Assembly: GCA_002407045.1 (NCBI GenBank)
Contig: DHKB01000034.1
Location: forward strand, 1 to 64,000
DNA from: Candidatus Bruticola papionis
GTDB taxonomy: Bacteria > Vulcanimicrobiota > Xenobia > Xenobiales > Xenobiaceae
DNA: 64,000 nt
Direction of reading: 5' to 3'
Below the pieces are notes generated by a model, which saw only the letters and a program-made list of their open reading frames with translations, did not search any database and was not told the origin of the DNA. The translations under genes and the position numbers were made by a program. Shown piece by piece: positions 45,501 to 53,471 of this stretch. Numbering within the stretch: the stretch's first letter is position 1; the number at the start of each line of letters is the position of its first letter.

Positions 45501-48500
45501 TTTGTTATCGACTTAACTACCGAAGAGCCCTGGAATGAGTTTCAAATTCGCCTCAAGCTGGCCATAAAGCATTTAGAAGATTATGCCGACAAAGCTCTAG
45601 CCAATCACTCTATTTTCTATACTCCAGAGCCTCTGGCCGAAAATGGCAAAGTAGCTTTCGTTTATCCCGGTTCAGGAGCCAATTTCCTCGGTTTGGGACG
45701 CGAGCTGGCTTTGCAATTCCCGGCCCTTATGGATCGCTTCGATAATGAAAATCTTTACATGGCCGACGAATTTATGGCTCGTTGGAACCAGCCTTACCGC
45801 TTAAATTGGGAGGAAGGTTGGCAACATGATTCTCTGAAAAATTTAGCTTCTGACACCCACAAGATGATGTTTAGCCAAGTTACCTTTGCTATGCTTTCTA
45901 CTGATGTAGTCCGTTATTTAGGTATCGAGCCTCAAGCGGCTATCGGCTATAGCTTAGGAGAATCAGCTGCTCTATTTGCCCTCAGAGCTTGGCCAGAACG
46001 CGACTTAATGTATAAACGCATGGAAAGTTCTGACTTATTCCGCAAGCAACTTTCCGGTCCGTGTCTAGCTGCCAGACGGGCTTGGAATATTCCTTCGGGC
46101 GCTCCTTTTGAATGGACTGTAGGCCTTATTAGAGTGCCTGCTTCTCAAGTAAAAGAAGCGATTAAAACAAATTCCAAAGTGCGCTTGCTAATAGTCAATA
46201 CCGATAATGAATGCGTTATTGGTGGCACACGTGAAGCCATTAGCGCCATTTGCGCTCAATTGCATACTAAAGCAATTTTAGTAAGTGGCGTTGATACGGT
46301 ACATTGCGATTGTCTTGATCCAGTAGCTAAAGAATATTGGGATATGCACCATCTTCCTTGCACTCCTCCCCAGGGTATAGACTTCTATAGTGGCTACTAT
46401 CATCGTTCTTACGGTTTGACTTCGGAAAAAATTGCTGACTCTATTGTTGCCCACGGTCGTTTTGGCTTTGATTACACGAAAACTATTCGCCAAGCTTGGC
46501 AAGATGGCGTGCGCCTTTTCTTAGAAATGGGGCCTGGCACAGCTTGCAGCCGTATGATTAACAATATCTTGGCTGACAAGCCCCACTTTGCTATCAGCTT
46601 AAGCAATAGAGGCAAAGCCGAATTGGCTTCTTTAGAATGTCTGTTGGCTGGAGCCATAAGTCATGGCTTACGTCCCGACTTAGGCAAACTTTTCCCAGCG
46701 GAGCTTATGCCTCAAAACGATGCAGAAGCCAAAACTATTGATATTTATTTGGGCAGACCTGCTTTTAACCCACCAGTTCCCCAATCAACCCAAGCTAGTT
46801 TGCCCACTCCAAACAAAATAGAGAACTCGCCTTCTTCTAAGCCAGTTGCTCTTACCACGCCTTCCCAGACGATCTTGAAAACCGCGTCGGTTCCTCAGGA
46901 GCCTGTCATTCCTACCGAGGAAAGAAGAGCTGTAAATATGAGTATTCCTCAATATAAAAACCAACCATCAGTTTCTGTAGCTGCTACCCAAGCAACTACC
47001 ACCCCAAAGATCAGCAGCCAAGTTGCTCCCGCTTCTTCTCCTACGCCAATGCAACAACTGGAGCAAATTTTAGTTGAAGTTTCCCAATCTTCACAACAAA
47101 ACCACTCCAAATGGCTGGAATTTGTTAAAGACAGCTCTCAAGCAATAGCTTCTTTAATGAATCGTCAAAGCGTTTTAATTCAGCAATTATCGACTGTGCC
47201 CGGAGCCACTTTGCCAAGTGAGATTCGTTTGCCAGATCATACACAAGCGGTTCCACAATTACGACAAAATAGCAATATCGAAGCACATGCTTATACAACA
47301 AAACTTCATGGCGTCGAATTTACTACTTCCGATGGCTATGTATGTGGAGGCAAACCTTCCTTAGCTCCCAAAAATCAAAAAGTATTTTTAGATAGAGATG
47401 AATGTCTGGAATTTGCTATAGGTAAAATAGGCAAAGTTTTAGGTGATAAGTTCGCTCCTATCGATAATTACTCTACACGTGTACGCTTGCCAGCCGAACC
47501 GCTTATGCTTGTCGATCGTATTATTTCCGTAGAAGGAGAGCCGCTATCTTTGGGTTCAGGCCGCGTAGTTACCGAACACGACGTAGTGCCTGGTATGTGG
47601 TATTTGGATGGCAACAGAGCTCCGGTCTTTATTTCTGTGGAAGCTGGACAAGCCGACCTTTTCCTTTGCAGCTGGTTAGGAATTGACTTTAAAGCTCAGG
47701 GCAAACGCGTCTACCGTCTCTTAGATGCCAATGTAACTTTCCACCGTGGCTTGCCTCAGCCTGGCGAAACTATCCATTATGATATTCGCATTAAACGCTT
47801 TATCAACCAAGGAGACACGTGGCTCTTCTTCTTCGAATACGAAGGCACTATAAATAATCAAATCTTCTTAACTATGCGTGATGGTTGCGCCGGTTTCTTC
47901 ACTCCGCAAGAGATACGCAATAATGGCGGTTTAGTCTTAACTGAAGAGAATTTGCGTCCTAAACAGGGCAAAAAAGATCCCCACATGAAAGACTTAGTGC
48001 CTCTAAGCGCCAGCAGTTACAACTTTGAACAAGTTGAAGCTTTGCGTCGTGGTGATTTAGAAGCTTGTTTCGGTGAAGATTTTGCCGGATTGGCTTTAAA
48101 AAATCCGGTCAGTTTGCCTTCCTCCAATTTGTTGCGTTTAATTCATCGTATTCCCGAATGCGATCCTTTCGGTGGACGTTGGGGCTTAGGTAAAGTTGTA
48201 GCCGAAGCTGACGTTCATCCCGAAGACTGGTACTTAACTTGCCACTTTGTTGACGATATGGTAATGCCTGGCACCTTAATGTATGAGTGCTGTGCTCATG
48301 CCCTGCGTTTCTTGCTGGCTCGCTTAGGCTGGGTTGGCGAAAAAGACAAAATTGCTTACGAACCTGTCGTGGGCGTAAAGGCTGTCCTTAAATGTCGCGG
48401 TCCTGTCTTACAAAGCACCAAAACTGTGCGCTATCAAGTAGAGATCAAAGAGATAGGTTATAACCCTCAGCCTTATGTAATAGCTGATGCTATTATGTAC

Positions 48501-49769
48501 GCCGACAATAAGCGCGTAGTAGGTTTTGAGAATGTCTCAATGCAACTTACTGGTACGACAGGACAGGAATTGGAAGAGCTGTGGCATTCTCGCCAACCTA
48601 AAACCAAAGCGGCTATCTCTTCCCAGCATTTAGGCGATCCTATCAAGCCTGGCATCTTCAACGAAGAACAATTTATGCAATTTGCAATTGGTCGTCCTTC
48701 TCTGGCTTTTGGCCCTGAATTTGCCAAGTTTGATTCACGCTTTATCGCTCGCTTGCCTGGCCCGCCTTATCAGTTTGTCAGTCGTATTGTCAGTGCCGAT
48801 CATCCTTTCCTTAAGGCTGTACCTGGAGGTTGGGTTGAAGCTCAGTACGATATTCCTGTCGACGCTTGGTACTTTAAAGCTGGCCACACTGGACGTATGC
48901 CATTCTGCGTTCTCAACGAAATAGCTTTGCAAGTTTGCGGCTGGGTATCAAGTTATGCCGGTTCTTCCATGCACAGTGAAGAAAATTTGCATTATCGCAA
49001 CTTGGGCGGTTCTTCTCGTCTCTATGAAGAGATTACACCTCAAACTGGTACTGTTACCATTAAAGTACGCATGACCAAATCATCAGAAGCTGGTGGCTTG
49101 ATTATTCAAGACTTTGATATGTGGCTTGGTCAGCAAGGACGTACTATTTACGAAGGCCAAACTACCTTTGGATTCTTTACCGAAAAGGCTTTAGCCGATC
49201 AAGTGGGCGTACGTGGAGCTGAAAAACGCATTTGGCATCACCAACAAGAAGAGCCTTGGGAAACTTTGCCTAGGCTGGCCCCCTTAACTCCCGATGATGG
49301 TAGCAATACCCAGAAGTGCTCTTTGGCAATGCCTGGTAAAGCTTTACTCATGCTCGATGAATACGCTTGGTATCCACAAGGCGGTCACCACGGCTTGGGA
49401 GCTATTGTTGGCAAAAAGAAGATCGATCCTCAAGAATGGTTCTTCAAAGCCCATTTCTTCCAGGATCCAGTTATGCCAGGCTCTTTAGGTTTGGAGGCTT
49501 TTATCCAAGCTCTTAAAGCGGCTGCTCTAAAGTTGTGGCCCAATCTTAAGGACAGCCATCATTTTTCAGCCATTTTGCCTAATAGCACTCATAAGTGGCT
49601 CTATCGAGGCCAAGTAATTCAAGCCAACAAAGAGACAACTGTCAGGGCGGAGATTAAAGAGATAGGCCAAGGGCCCAATCCTTATATCAAAGCCGATGGT
49701 TTCTTGCAAGTTGACGGAAAAGTTATCTACGAACTTAAGGATTTTGGCTTAGCTCTCTTGGCTAATTGA
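42543..49769 (+). CDS. pfaC: PfaC/Pfa3-type synthase, KS-CLF-AT-DH-DH
   Basis: 2408 aa. Order: ketosynthase 1-460 with Cys204 (DAACASS), ECHGTGT and GHLLTAAG; chain-length-factor-like KS about 480-920, in which the active Cys is lost (SAQEVSG, Q674/E675); acyltransferase about 1035-1400 with YPGSGANFLGLG and Ser1137 (GYSLGES); a Pro/Ser-rich linker; then two FabA-like double-hotdog dehydratases with active His1901 (CHFVDDMVMPG) and His2304 (AHFFQDPVMPGSLGLEA), each preceded by a degenerate hotdog. The internal AT and layout match myxobacterial Pfa3, but the terminal glycerol-phosphate-type acyltransferase found there is missing. A terminator follows. Confidence 0.94.
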   Translation: MAARNTDIAIVGLGLHFPGAANVQEYWQRLKEAKDLSEQPGPDRWPIDAEKHLSKTPQDDALRCLRGYYLHNLPTPEEEGLPQGIDPVFTLGLNTAKQALKDCSNINKQRTGVVMAAIALPTDTTSALSEDILGGDFETRLRQKLVAAFPEKSAAFNLSTVDKQTEPANLPTTAANTAPVGLPAQLIANKLGLGLGGYTLDAACASSLVAVALACDELRAHRADAMLAGGLSRPDCLYTQMGFSALRALSPSGVCSPFDAKADGLMVGEGCGLVILKRLEDAVAQSDKIYGVIKSVGLSNDIEGSLVAPSSEGQIRSLRQAYAACGLQPWDIDLIECHGTGTPVGDKVEFDSLQTLWQEAPQGTLCQLRSVKSMIGHLLTAAGSAGLIRVLLNMQNGLITPQVNFATPGLPLAESHFRVENKEVAWLKHPNRPRRAAVSGFGFGGINAHLIVEEYDSSTSDTSVKSLDESLINDNSEQKAESIAIVGLACHFGSLDNTDKFKKAIFNGLSALTDLPENRWQGLGESENAKTNAKQAYIDKVSIPLGKFRIPPTDIPNILPQQSLLLNVASQAMADARQPLRERRNEAAAFIGIALDLNSTNFNLRWQLEKKAQQLAKALDLTAEEAKSWLKELKNEISKPLDSTRTMGALGSIAASRAAREFQFGGCSFTVSAQEVSGFTALKLGVQALQRGDLNLALVGAIDLQGDVRQAHNHLDGQVDGYGEGACCLVLKRLSDAKRDHDHIYCLIQGLGQAENSQNEAEEQPATQTALEQACHQAKIEPKKISYLEFSNGNLLTNSSQSQVLEQLRHKLDQGELPLSVGTVSDIVGKCGAASALASIAKAALSLDRHILPGTPEYIKPIAELNASESRLCVHCKPSFWFRNRAEGPRRAAVISTAYPGHVCASILEEAPTDNYVSQNEAIEPAKSVIFASLAAQPQELKAKLQELQQEANLARESGVSAAKALLKLGASWWQRQDMKQKLAMAFVIDLTTEEPWNEFQIRLKLAIKHLEDYADKALANHSIFYTPEPLAENGKVAFVYPGSGANFLGLGRELALQFPALMDRFDNENLYMADEFMARWNQPYRLNWEEGWQHDSLKNLASDTHKMMFSQVTFAMLSTDVVRYLGIEPQAAIGYSLGESAALFALRAWPERDLMYKRMESSDLFRKQLSGPCLAARRAWNIPSGAPFEWTVGLIRVPASQVKEAIKTNSKVRLLIVNTDNECVIGGTREAISAICAQLHTKAILVSGVDTVHCDCLDPVAKEYWDMHHLPCTPPQGIDFYSGYYHRSYGLTSEKIADSIVAHGRFGFDYTKTIRQAWQDGVRLFLEMGPGTACSRMINNILADKPHFAISLSNRGKAELASLECLLAGAISHGLRPDLGKLFPAELMPQNDAEAKTIDIYLGRPAFNPPVPQSTQASLPTPNKIENSPSSKPVALTTPSQTILKTASVPQEPVIPTEERRAVNMSIPQYKNQPSVSVAATQATTTPKISSQVAPASSPTPMQQLEQILVEVSQSSQQNHSKWLEFVKDSSQAIASLMNRQSVLIQQLSTVPGATLPSEIRLPDHTQAVPQLRQNSNIEAHAYTTKLHGVEFTTSDGYVCGGKPSLAPKNQKVFLDRDECLEFAIGKIGKVLGDKFAPIDNYSTRVRLPAEPLMLVDRIISVEGEPLSLGSGRVVTEHDVVPGMWYLDGNRAPVFISVEAGQADLFLCSWLGIDFKAQGKRVYRLLDANVTFHRGLPQPGETIHYDIRIKRFINQGDTWLFFFEYEGTINNQIFLTMRDGCAGFFTPQEIRNNGGLVLTEENLRPKQGKKDPHMKDLVPLSASSYNFEQVEALRRGDLEACFGEDFAGLALKNPVSLPSSNLLRLIHRIPECDPFGGRWGLGKVVAEADVHPEDWYLTCHFVDDMVMPGTLMYECCAHALRFLLARLGWVGEKDKIAYEPVVGVKAVLKCRGPVLQSTKTVRYQVEIKEIGYNPQPYVIADAIMYADNKRVVGFENVSMQLTGTTGQELEELWHSRQPKTKAAISSQHLGDPIKPGIFNEEQFMQFAIGRPSLAFGPEFAKFDSRFIARLPGPPYQFVSRIVSADHPFLKAVPGGWVEAQYDIPVDAWYFKAGHTGRMPFCVLNEIALQVCGWVSSYAGSSMHSEENLHYRNLGGSSRLYEEITPQTGTVTIKVRMTKSSEAGGLIIQDFDMWLGQQGRTIYEGQTTFGFFTEKALADQVGVRGAEKRIWHHQQEEPWETLPRLAPLTPDDGSNTQKCSLAMPGKALLMLDEYAWYPQGGHHGLGAIVGKKKIDPQEWFFKAHFFQDPVMPGSLGLEAFIQALKAAALKLWPNLKDSHHFSAILPNSTHKWLYRGQVIQANKETTVRAEIKEIGQGPNPYIKADGFLQVDGKVIYELKDFGLALLAN

Positions 49770-49794
49770 CGCTTGATGTCAATATTTTCATAAA

Positions 49795-49853
49795 AAACTG
49801 CCCATTCTAGCTCAATACTTAATGTATCAACAGCTTGAGAGGGCAGTTTTTTT
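49795..49853 (+). terminator. Terminator of lipid synthase operon
   Basis: AAACTGCCC (49795-49803) pairs with GGGCAGTTT (49841-49849), with inner GCTCAA/TTGAG pairing, followed by a T run. Confidence 0.85.
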
Positions 49854-49954
49854 ACTTTAGGCACTATTTTGCCAAAAATGTTCACATTAAAGCGCCCCAT
49901 ACTTTTAATATGTATGCTATCATGGACGGAGACATTTTTAACGGAGGTTCTAGT

Positions 49955-50809
49955 ATGTTCACTCCTGGCATTCCTTTCGGAGGCCCGGGCCACTTCGGCG
50001 GCCCCAGTCCTTTTGGAGGCCCTCTGGGCCCAGGCTCGATATTCGCCCCCGGTATGGGTGCAACCTTAATGATGGGCCTCTCCGGCTTAGCTGGAGCAGT
50101 AGTTGGCGTGCCCATTATGGCTGCAGCATTAGATAGTTGCATTCCTATTGATGGAGCTCAAAATCCCGCTGCTGGTTTCGGCATGGGCGGTTTTGCTGGT
50201 TCTATCGTAGGTCAAGGTATCGGTGGTATGCTTGGTACCAGCCTCGGCATGAAATTGGGCGGTCCCTTAGGTATGATGGGCGGCGGTGTGCTCGGTTCCA
50301 TTTTGGGTGGTGGCATTGGCTCTAAAGTCGGTAGTACCATCGATAAGAGAAAAATGGCTAAGCAAGCTCAAGCCGCTCAAAGACATAACGGCTTCAGTAG
50401 CGCCGAAGCTTCCAATTTATACAGCAACTTAGGCAAAGCCGCTGTGGGCGGAGCCGCAGTTGGCTTAGGTGCTGCCGCAGTTTCTAGTGCTGCTTCTAAA
50501 GCGGCAGAAAAAACTGTCAGCGCCAATTTATTCAGCCCCTTCCCCACCCCTCCCGGCGGTCGTCCTGGCGACTTATTCCCGCCGCCTCCTCCACGTGGAG
50601 GCTTATTTGGCGGCTTCCCTCCACCACCACCTGGTGGTCCGTTTGGCGGTCCTCCTCGCCACGATCCCTTCGGCGGTCCTCGTCACCATGGTCCTTGGGG
50701 TCCTGGTCCTGGTGGCCCTGGTGGTCCCGGCGGACCTCATCACCGCGATCCTTGGGGACCTGGTCCTGGTGGCCCTGGCGGTCCCGGTGGACCTCCTCCC
50801 GGATGGTAG
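49955..50809 (+). CDS. Glycine-zipper, Pro/Gly-rich protein
   Basis: 284 aa. The N-terminal part is Gly/Pro/Phe-rich (GGPGHFGGPSPFGGP), the middle (about 30-125) has Gly-zipper segments (AGAVVGVPIMAAALDS, GGFAGSIVGQGIGGMLG, GGVLGSILGGGIGSKVGS) of the sort that insert in membranes or form pores, then a short charged region and another Ala/Gly segment. The C-terminal 100 residues are Pro/Gly/His-rich with two near-identical copies of a WGPGPGGPGGPGGP unit. I start at ATG 49955 because GGAGG lies seven nt upstream; a longer frame would run back into the preceding terminator. No signal peptide. Function unknown; the composition is unlike the neighbours. Confidence 0.7.
   Translation: MFTPGIPFGGPGHFGGPSPFGGPLGPGSIFAPGMGATLMMGLSGLAGAVVGVPIMAAALDSCIPIDGAQNPAAGFGMGGFAGSIVGQGIGGMLGTSLGMKLGGPLGMMGGGVLGSILGGGIGSKVGSTIDKRKMAKQAQAAQRHNGFSSAEASNLYSNLGKAAVGGAAVGLGAAAVSSAASKAAEKTVSANLFSPFPTPPGGRPGDLFPPPPPRGGLFGGFPPPPPGGPFGGPPRHDPFGGPRHHGPWGPGPGGPGGPGGPHHRDPWGPGPGGPGGPGGPPPGW
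50640..50806 (+). repeat. Pro/Gly-coding tandem repeats
   Basis: Degenerate GGTCC(T/C)/GGTGG(C/T)CC repeats within the 3' end of the glycine-zipper gene. Two units encoding WGPGPGGPGGPGG lie at about 50695-50735 and 50752-50794. Prone to slippage, so copy number may vary between strains. Confidence 0.75.
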
Positions 50810-50868
50810 TTTGTGAATAATAGCTCAAATTAGAGTTGTATCGATTATAATTTGAGCTAGCGGAATGC

Positions 50869-50920
50869 AAAAAAAGCGCCCTTGGCAATATCAAAAAGGT
50901 ATTAGCCAGGAGCGCTTTTC
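50869..50920. terminator. Bidirectional terminator
   Basis: AAAAAGCGC..TTGGC pairs with GCCA.GAGCGCTTTT, with T or A runs on both sides; lies between two convergent genes. A second inverted repeat (TAGCTCAAATTA/TAATTTGAGCTA) lies just before it at 50821-50859. Confidence 0.75.
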
Positions 50921-50947
50921 TGTTATGTGTTAATGCGCTGCGTGAAG

Positions 50948-51874
50948 TCAGCCTTGTAAACTTTTCTCCTTGCGGCTCTTAGCAGTCAAAGACACAGTAA
51001 AAACGCCAGCCATAACTAAAAATACTCCCAAATAGCCACGGCCAGACATCGTTTCATGTAAGAAGATAAAAGCAAAAATAGCCGCAAATACCGGTTCTAA
51101 AGAGAAAAGCACTCCAGTATGCTCCGGAGTAGTATATTTTTGAGCTACAGGCTGAGCCACAAAGGCAAACGCACTACCAAACACAGCCAATCCCAAAACA
51201 GCCACCCAGCCAATAGTGCTTGAAGGCAAAGAGGGAGTTTCAAAAAGCAAAGCGCTTATAGAAGAATAAAGACCAGCGAAACCGATTTGCCAAACGCCTA
51301 AAAGTAAACCGTCATCCTGTTTACTAAGCTTATCAGTTAAAATAATATAAGCGGCATAAATAACGGCTCCAATAAAACAAAGTATATCTCCGCTATGGAA
51401 TACCAACGATTGTTGCAAAGTCAAGCAACTAATACCCACAGTTGTCAAAATTGTGCCTATTACTACCGAAAGATCGGGCAATTTTCTAACGAGAAAAGCG
51501 TGAAAGATCGGCACCATTACTACAGCAGTACTTGTCAAAAAGCCAGCGTTAGATGCTGTGGTTGTCTTTAATCCCAAAATAAGCAAGGCACACATACCGT
51601 AGGTAAGTATGCCTAATAGAGCTCCATTGCCAATAGTACGCCAAGTATGATTAAGGTGCTTAAAAAATATTAAAGCTACAATTAAAAAAGCAATACAAAA
51701 GCGTAAGGCCAAAACGGTAAATGGAGGTAATACCCCCAAGCCCAATTTCATAAAAAGATACGAAGTTCCCCAAGCCATAGATATACAGATCATAGTTAAA
51801 TCAGCGGTGCGCTGATTCCAAAAGGTGCCTTTTTTCATTGTTTCGGTACGAAATTCTTTAGTATTAGAAATCAT
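50948..51874 (-). CDS. EamA-family (DMT) transporter
   Basis: 308 aa with ten membrane spans arranged as two repeats of five, the drug/metabolite transporter layout: DLTMICISMAWGTSYLFMK at the start, LALRFCIAFLIVALIFF, TASNAGFLTSTAVVMVPIF, and in the second half GDILCFIGAVIYAAYIIL and TPEHTGVLFSLEPVFAAIFAF. These stretches are typical of EamA exporters. Substrate unknown. Start could also be the Met at residue 13. Monocistronic. Confidence 0.9.
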   Translation of the reverse strand: MISNTKEFRTETMKKGTFWNQRTADLTMICISMAWGTSYLFMKLGLGVLPPFTVLALRFCIAFLIVALIFFKHLNHTWRTIGNGALLGILTYGMCALLILGLKTTTASNAGFLTSTAVVMVPIFHAFLVRKLPDLSVVIGTILTTVGISCLTLQQSLVFHSGDILCFIGAVIYAAYIILTDKLSKQDDGLLLGVWQIGFAGLYSSISALLFETPSLPSSTIGWVAVLGLAVFGSAFAFVAQPVAQKYTTPEHTGVLFSLEPVFAAIFAFIFLHETMSGRGYLGVFLVMAGVFTVSLTAKSRKEKSLQG

Positions 51875-52012
51875 ATTAAGATCTAAAAAGTGAATTGTCG
51901 GATATTAAGAAGCGGCCCCAATTATAGCCAAACTTAGCAAAAAGGCAAGCAAAAAAATCCAATTTCTAGCCAAGGGGGACAAACTGTCCTCCTAACGAAA
52001 AGGCCGCGCGTT

Positions 52013-52699
52013 ATGACAGTTAATTCACATAAACCTTTCAAAGCTTGTATTTTTGATATGGACGGAGTGCTTTTAGACTCCGAACCTTTTTGGCGCCAAG
52101 CCGAACGCGAAATTTTTGCTACCGTCGGTCTCAATCTCACTGAAGAAGATTGCATGGAAACTATGGGAGTGCGTATAGATGAATTAGTCGTCTACCGCCA
52201 TAGTCAGAAACCGTGGGCTACTCCAAGCTGTACTGAAATAGCCAACAAAATTCAATTGCGCGTAGCTGAATTAGTTAGAGAAAAGGGTACCCTACTGCCC
52301 GGGGTGCTGGAAGCTTTGCGCTTTTTAAAAGAAGAGCAAAAATTGCCTTTAGCTTTAGCTTCATCTTCTTCACGTATGCTCATTGAGGCTGTTTTAGAAG
52401 CTCTCAAACTTCAGGGCTTCTTTGAAATAACATGTTCAGCCGAAAAAGAGCCCTATGGTAAACCCCATCCGGCTGTATATATAAATACTGCAAAATTACT
52501 TAACGTCGAACCTATCGACTGCTTGGCCATAGAAGATTCCATAAATGGAGTAATTGCTGCTAAGGCTGCGCGTATGGCTTGTGTCGCTATTCCAGAAAAA
52601 GCCTTACGCAACAATAAAAAATTTGCTATTGCCGATTTGCAATTAGACAGCCTCTTACAATTGCCTGAGCATTACCAGCAACTTTTGGCAGAGCGTTAA
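52013..52699 (+). CDS. HAD-like sugar phosphatase, HxpB (YniC)-like
   Basis: 228 aa HAD hydrolase of the beta-phosphoglucomutase-like group. Motif I FDMDGVLLDSEPFW (nucleophile Asp and acid/base Asp), motif II SSSSR, motif III Lys in YGKPHPAVY and motif IV AIEDSINGVIAAKAARM. The cap contains MGVRIDELVVYRHSQKPW, which is close to E. coli hexitol phosphatase HxpB/YniC rather than to a mutase. It probably removes phosphate from 2-deoxyglucose or hexitol phosphates as a housecleaning enzyme. AAGG upstream of the ATG. Confidence 0.88.
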   Translation: MTVNSHKPFKACIFDMDGVLLDSEPFWRQAEREIFATVGLNLTEEDCMETMGVRIDELVVYRHSQKPWATPSCTEIANKIQLRVAELVREKGTLLPGVLEALRFLKEEQKLPLALASSSSRMLIEAVLEALKLQGFFEITCSAEKEPYGKPHPAVYINTAKLLNVEPIDCLAIEDSINGVIAAKAARMACVAIPEKALRNNKKFAIADLQLDSLLQLPEHYQQLLAER

Positions 52700-52707
52700 A
52701 TTTAACG

Positions 52708-53454
52708 CTAAGGTAAAAGACGATGTGCTTCTAAGCCATTCACAACAATAGCCGGATAGGGACGCGCCGGGCATGCATGTTCACAAGCTCCGCAGCCAAC
52801 ACATAACCGTGAGTTGACCATAATTTGTCTAGACGAGTGGTTGTCAACTTCAGCTACGCTTAAAGCCCCATGCGGGCAAGCATTAACGCACGCTTGGCAA
52901 AAGCGTCCCTGGCTATTTTGGCAATTCATGGCTTGCCAAGTTGCTAAACCGATGCATATTGAGGATTTATCGGCTGCGGAAATAGGCCTAATAGCTCCCG
53001 AAGGGCAAATTTGTGAGCATTTGGTGCACCTAGGCAAGCAATATCCCAGAGCAAAAGACATGGCCGGTTGGGAAAAGTTTAATTCTCCATATCGCTTATC
53101 GATAATTTTATGAGCCGCTTTTACATTTAAAACTTTGCCTGGGCAATTACTGACACACAACATGCAACCTACACAGCGACGATGAAAATTTTCATAACTT
53201 TGAGCACCGGCAGGTAAAATATAATTTTGGCGCTCAGGATCGAGACGCTTTATTTTCGAAGCGGTATCGGCCTGGGCAAGTTTAGTCATACTAAAAATGC
53301 TACTTCCCAGGCTGCAGCCAACAAAAAACAAAGTACCTAACGCAGAAAGAAATTTACGTCTAGACAACAAAGCTTGATCATGCTGTATTTCTTCATATTC
53401 AGCCTCTTTTTCGACCAAGTTGAGCCCTTTTAATTGATTATCACAATTGCTCAT
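52708..53454 (-). CDS. NapG-like Tat-exported ferredoxin protein
   Basis: 248 aa. A twin-arginine motif SRRKFL followed by a hydrophobic stretch (FLSALGTLFFVGCSLGSSIF) suggests Tat export or an anchored periplasmic form. Four Cys-rich clusters follow: CVGCMLCVSNCPG, CTKCSQICPSGA, CQACVNACPHGA and CVGCGACEHACPA, giving up to four [4Fe-4S] centres as in NapG/MauM proteins. ATG with GGAGG seven nt upstream, 17 bp after the NapH-like gene. It probably receives electrons from that membrane partner and passes them to a periplasmic reductase not present here. Confidence 0.85.
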   Translation of the reverse strand: MSNCDNQLKGLNLVEKEAEYEEIQHDQALLSRRKFLSALGTLFFVGCSLGSSIFSMTKLAQADTASKIKRLDPERQNYILPAGAQSYENFHRRCVGCMLCVSNCPGKVLNVKAAHKIIDKRYGELNFSQPAMSFALGYCLPRCTKCSQICPSGAIRPISAADKSSICIGLATWQAMNCQNSQGRFCQACVNACPHGALSVAEVDNHSSRQIMVNSRLCVGCGACEHACPARPYPAIVVNGLEAHRLLP

Positions 53455-53471
53455 TTTTTTGCCTCCAAGTT

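Noticed and set aside
42543..49769. Reading of the 2408-aa protein as an ordinary modular polyketide synthase
   Set aside because: It has no ACP or KR, but has a second KS with a lost Cys and two FabA-like double-hotdog dehydratases, which is the PfaC-type layout.
49835..49954. Extra N-terminal extension of the glycine-zipper protein
   Set aside because: It would read back through the terminator of the previous operon; a GGAGG with proper spacing supports the ATG at 49955 instead.
50640..50806. Possible CRISPR-like repeat array
   Set aside because: The repeats are short, in frame, degenerate and encode Pro/Gly; there are no unique spacers of constant length.
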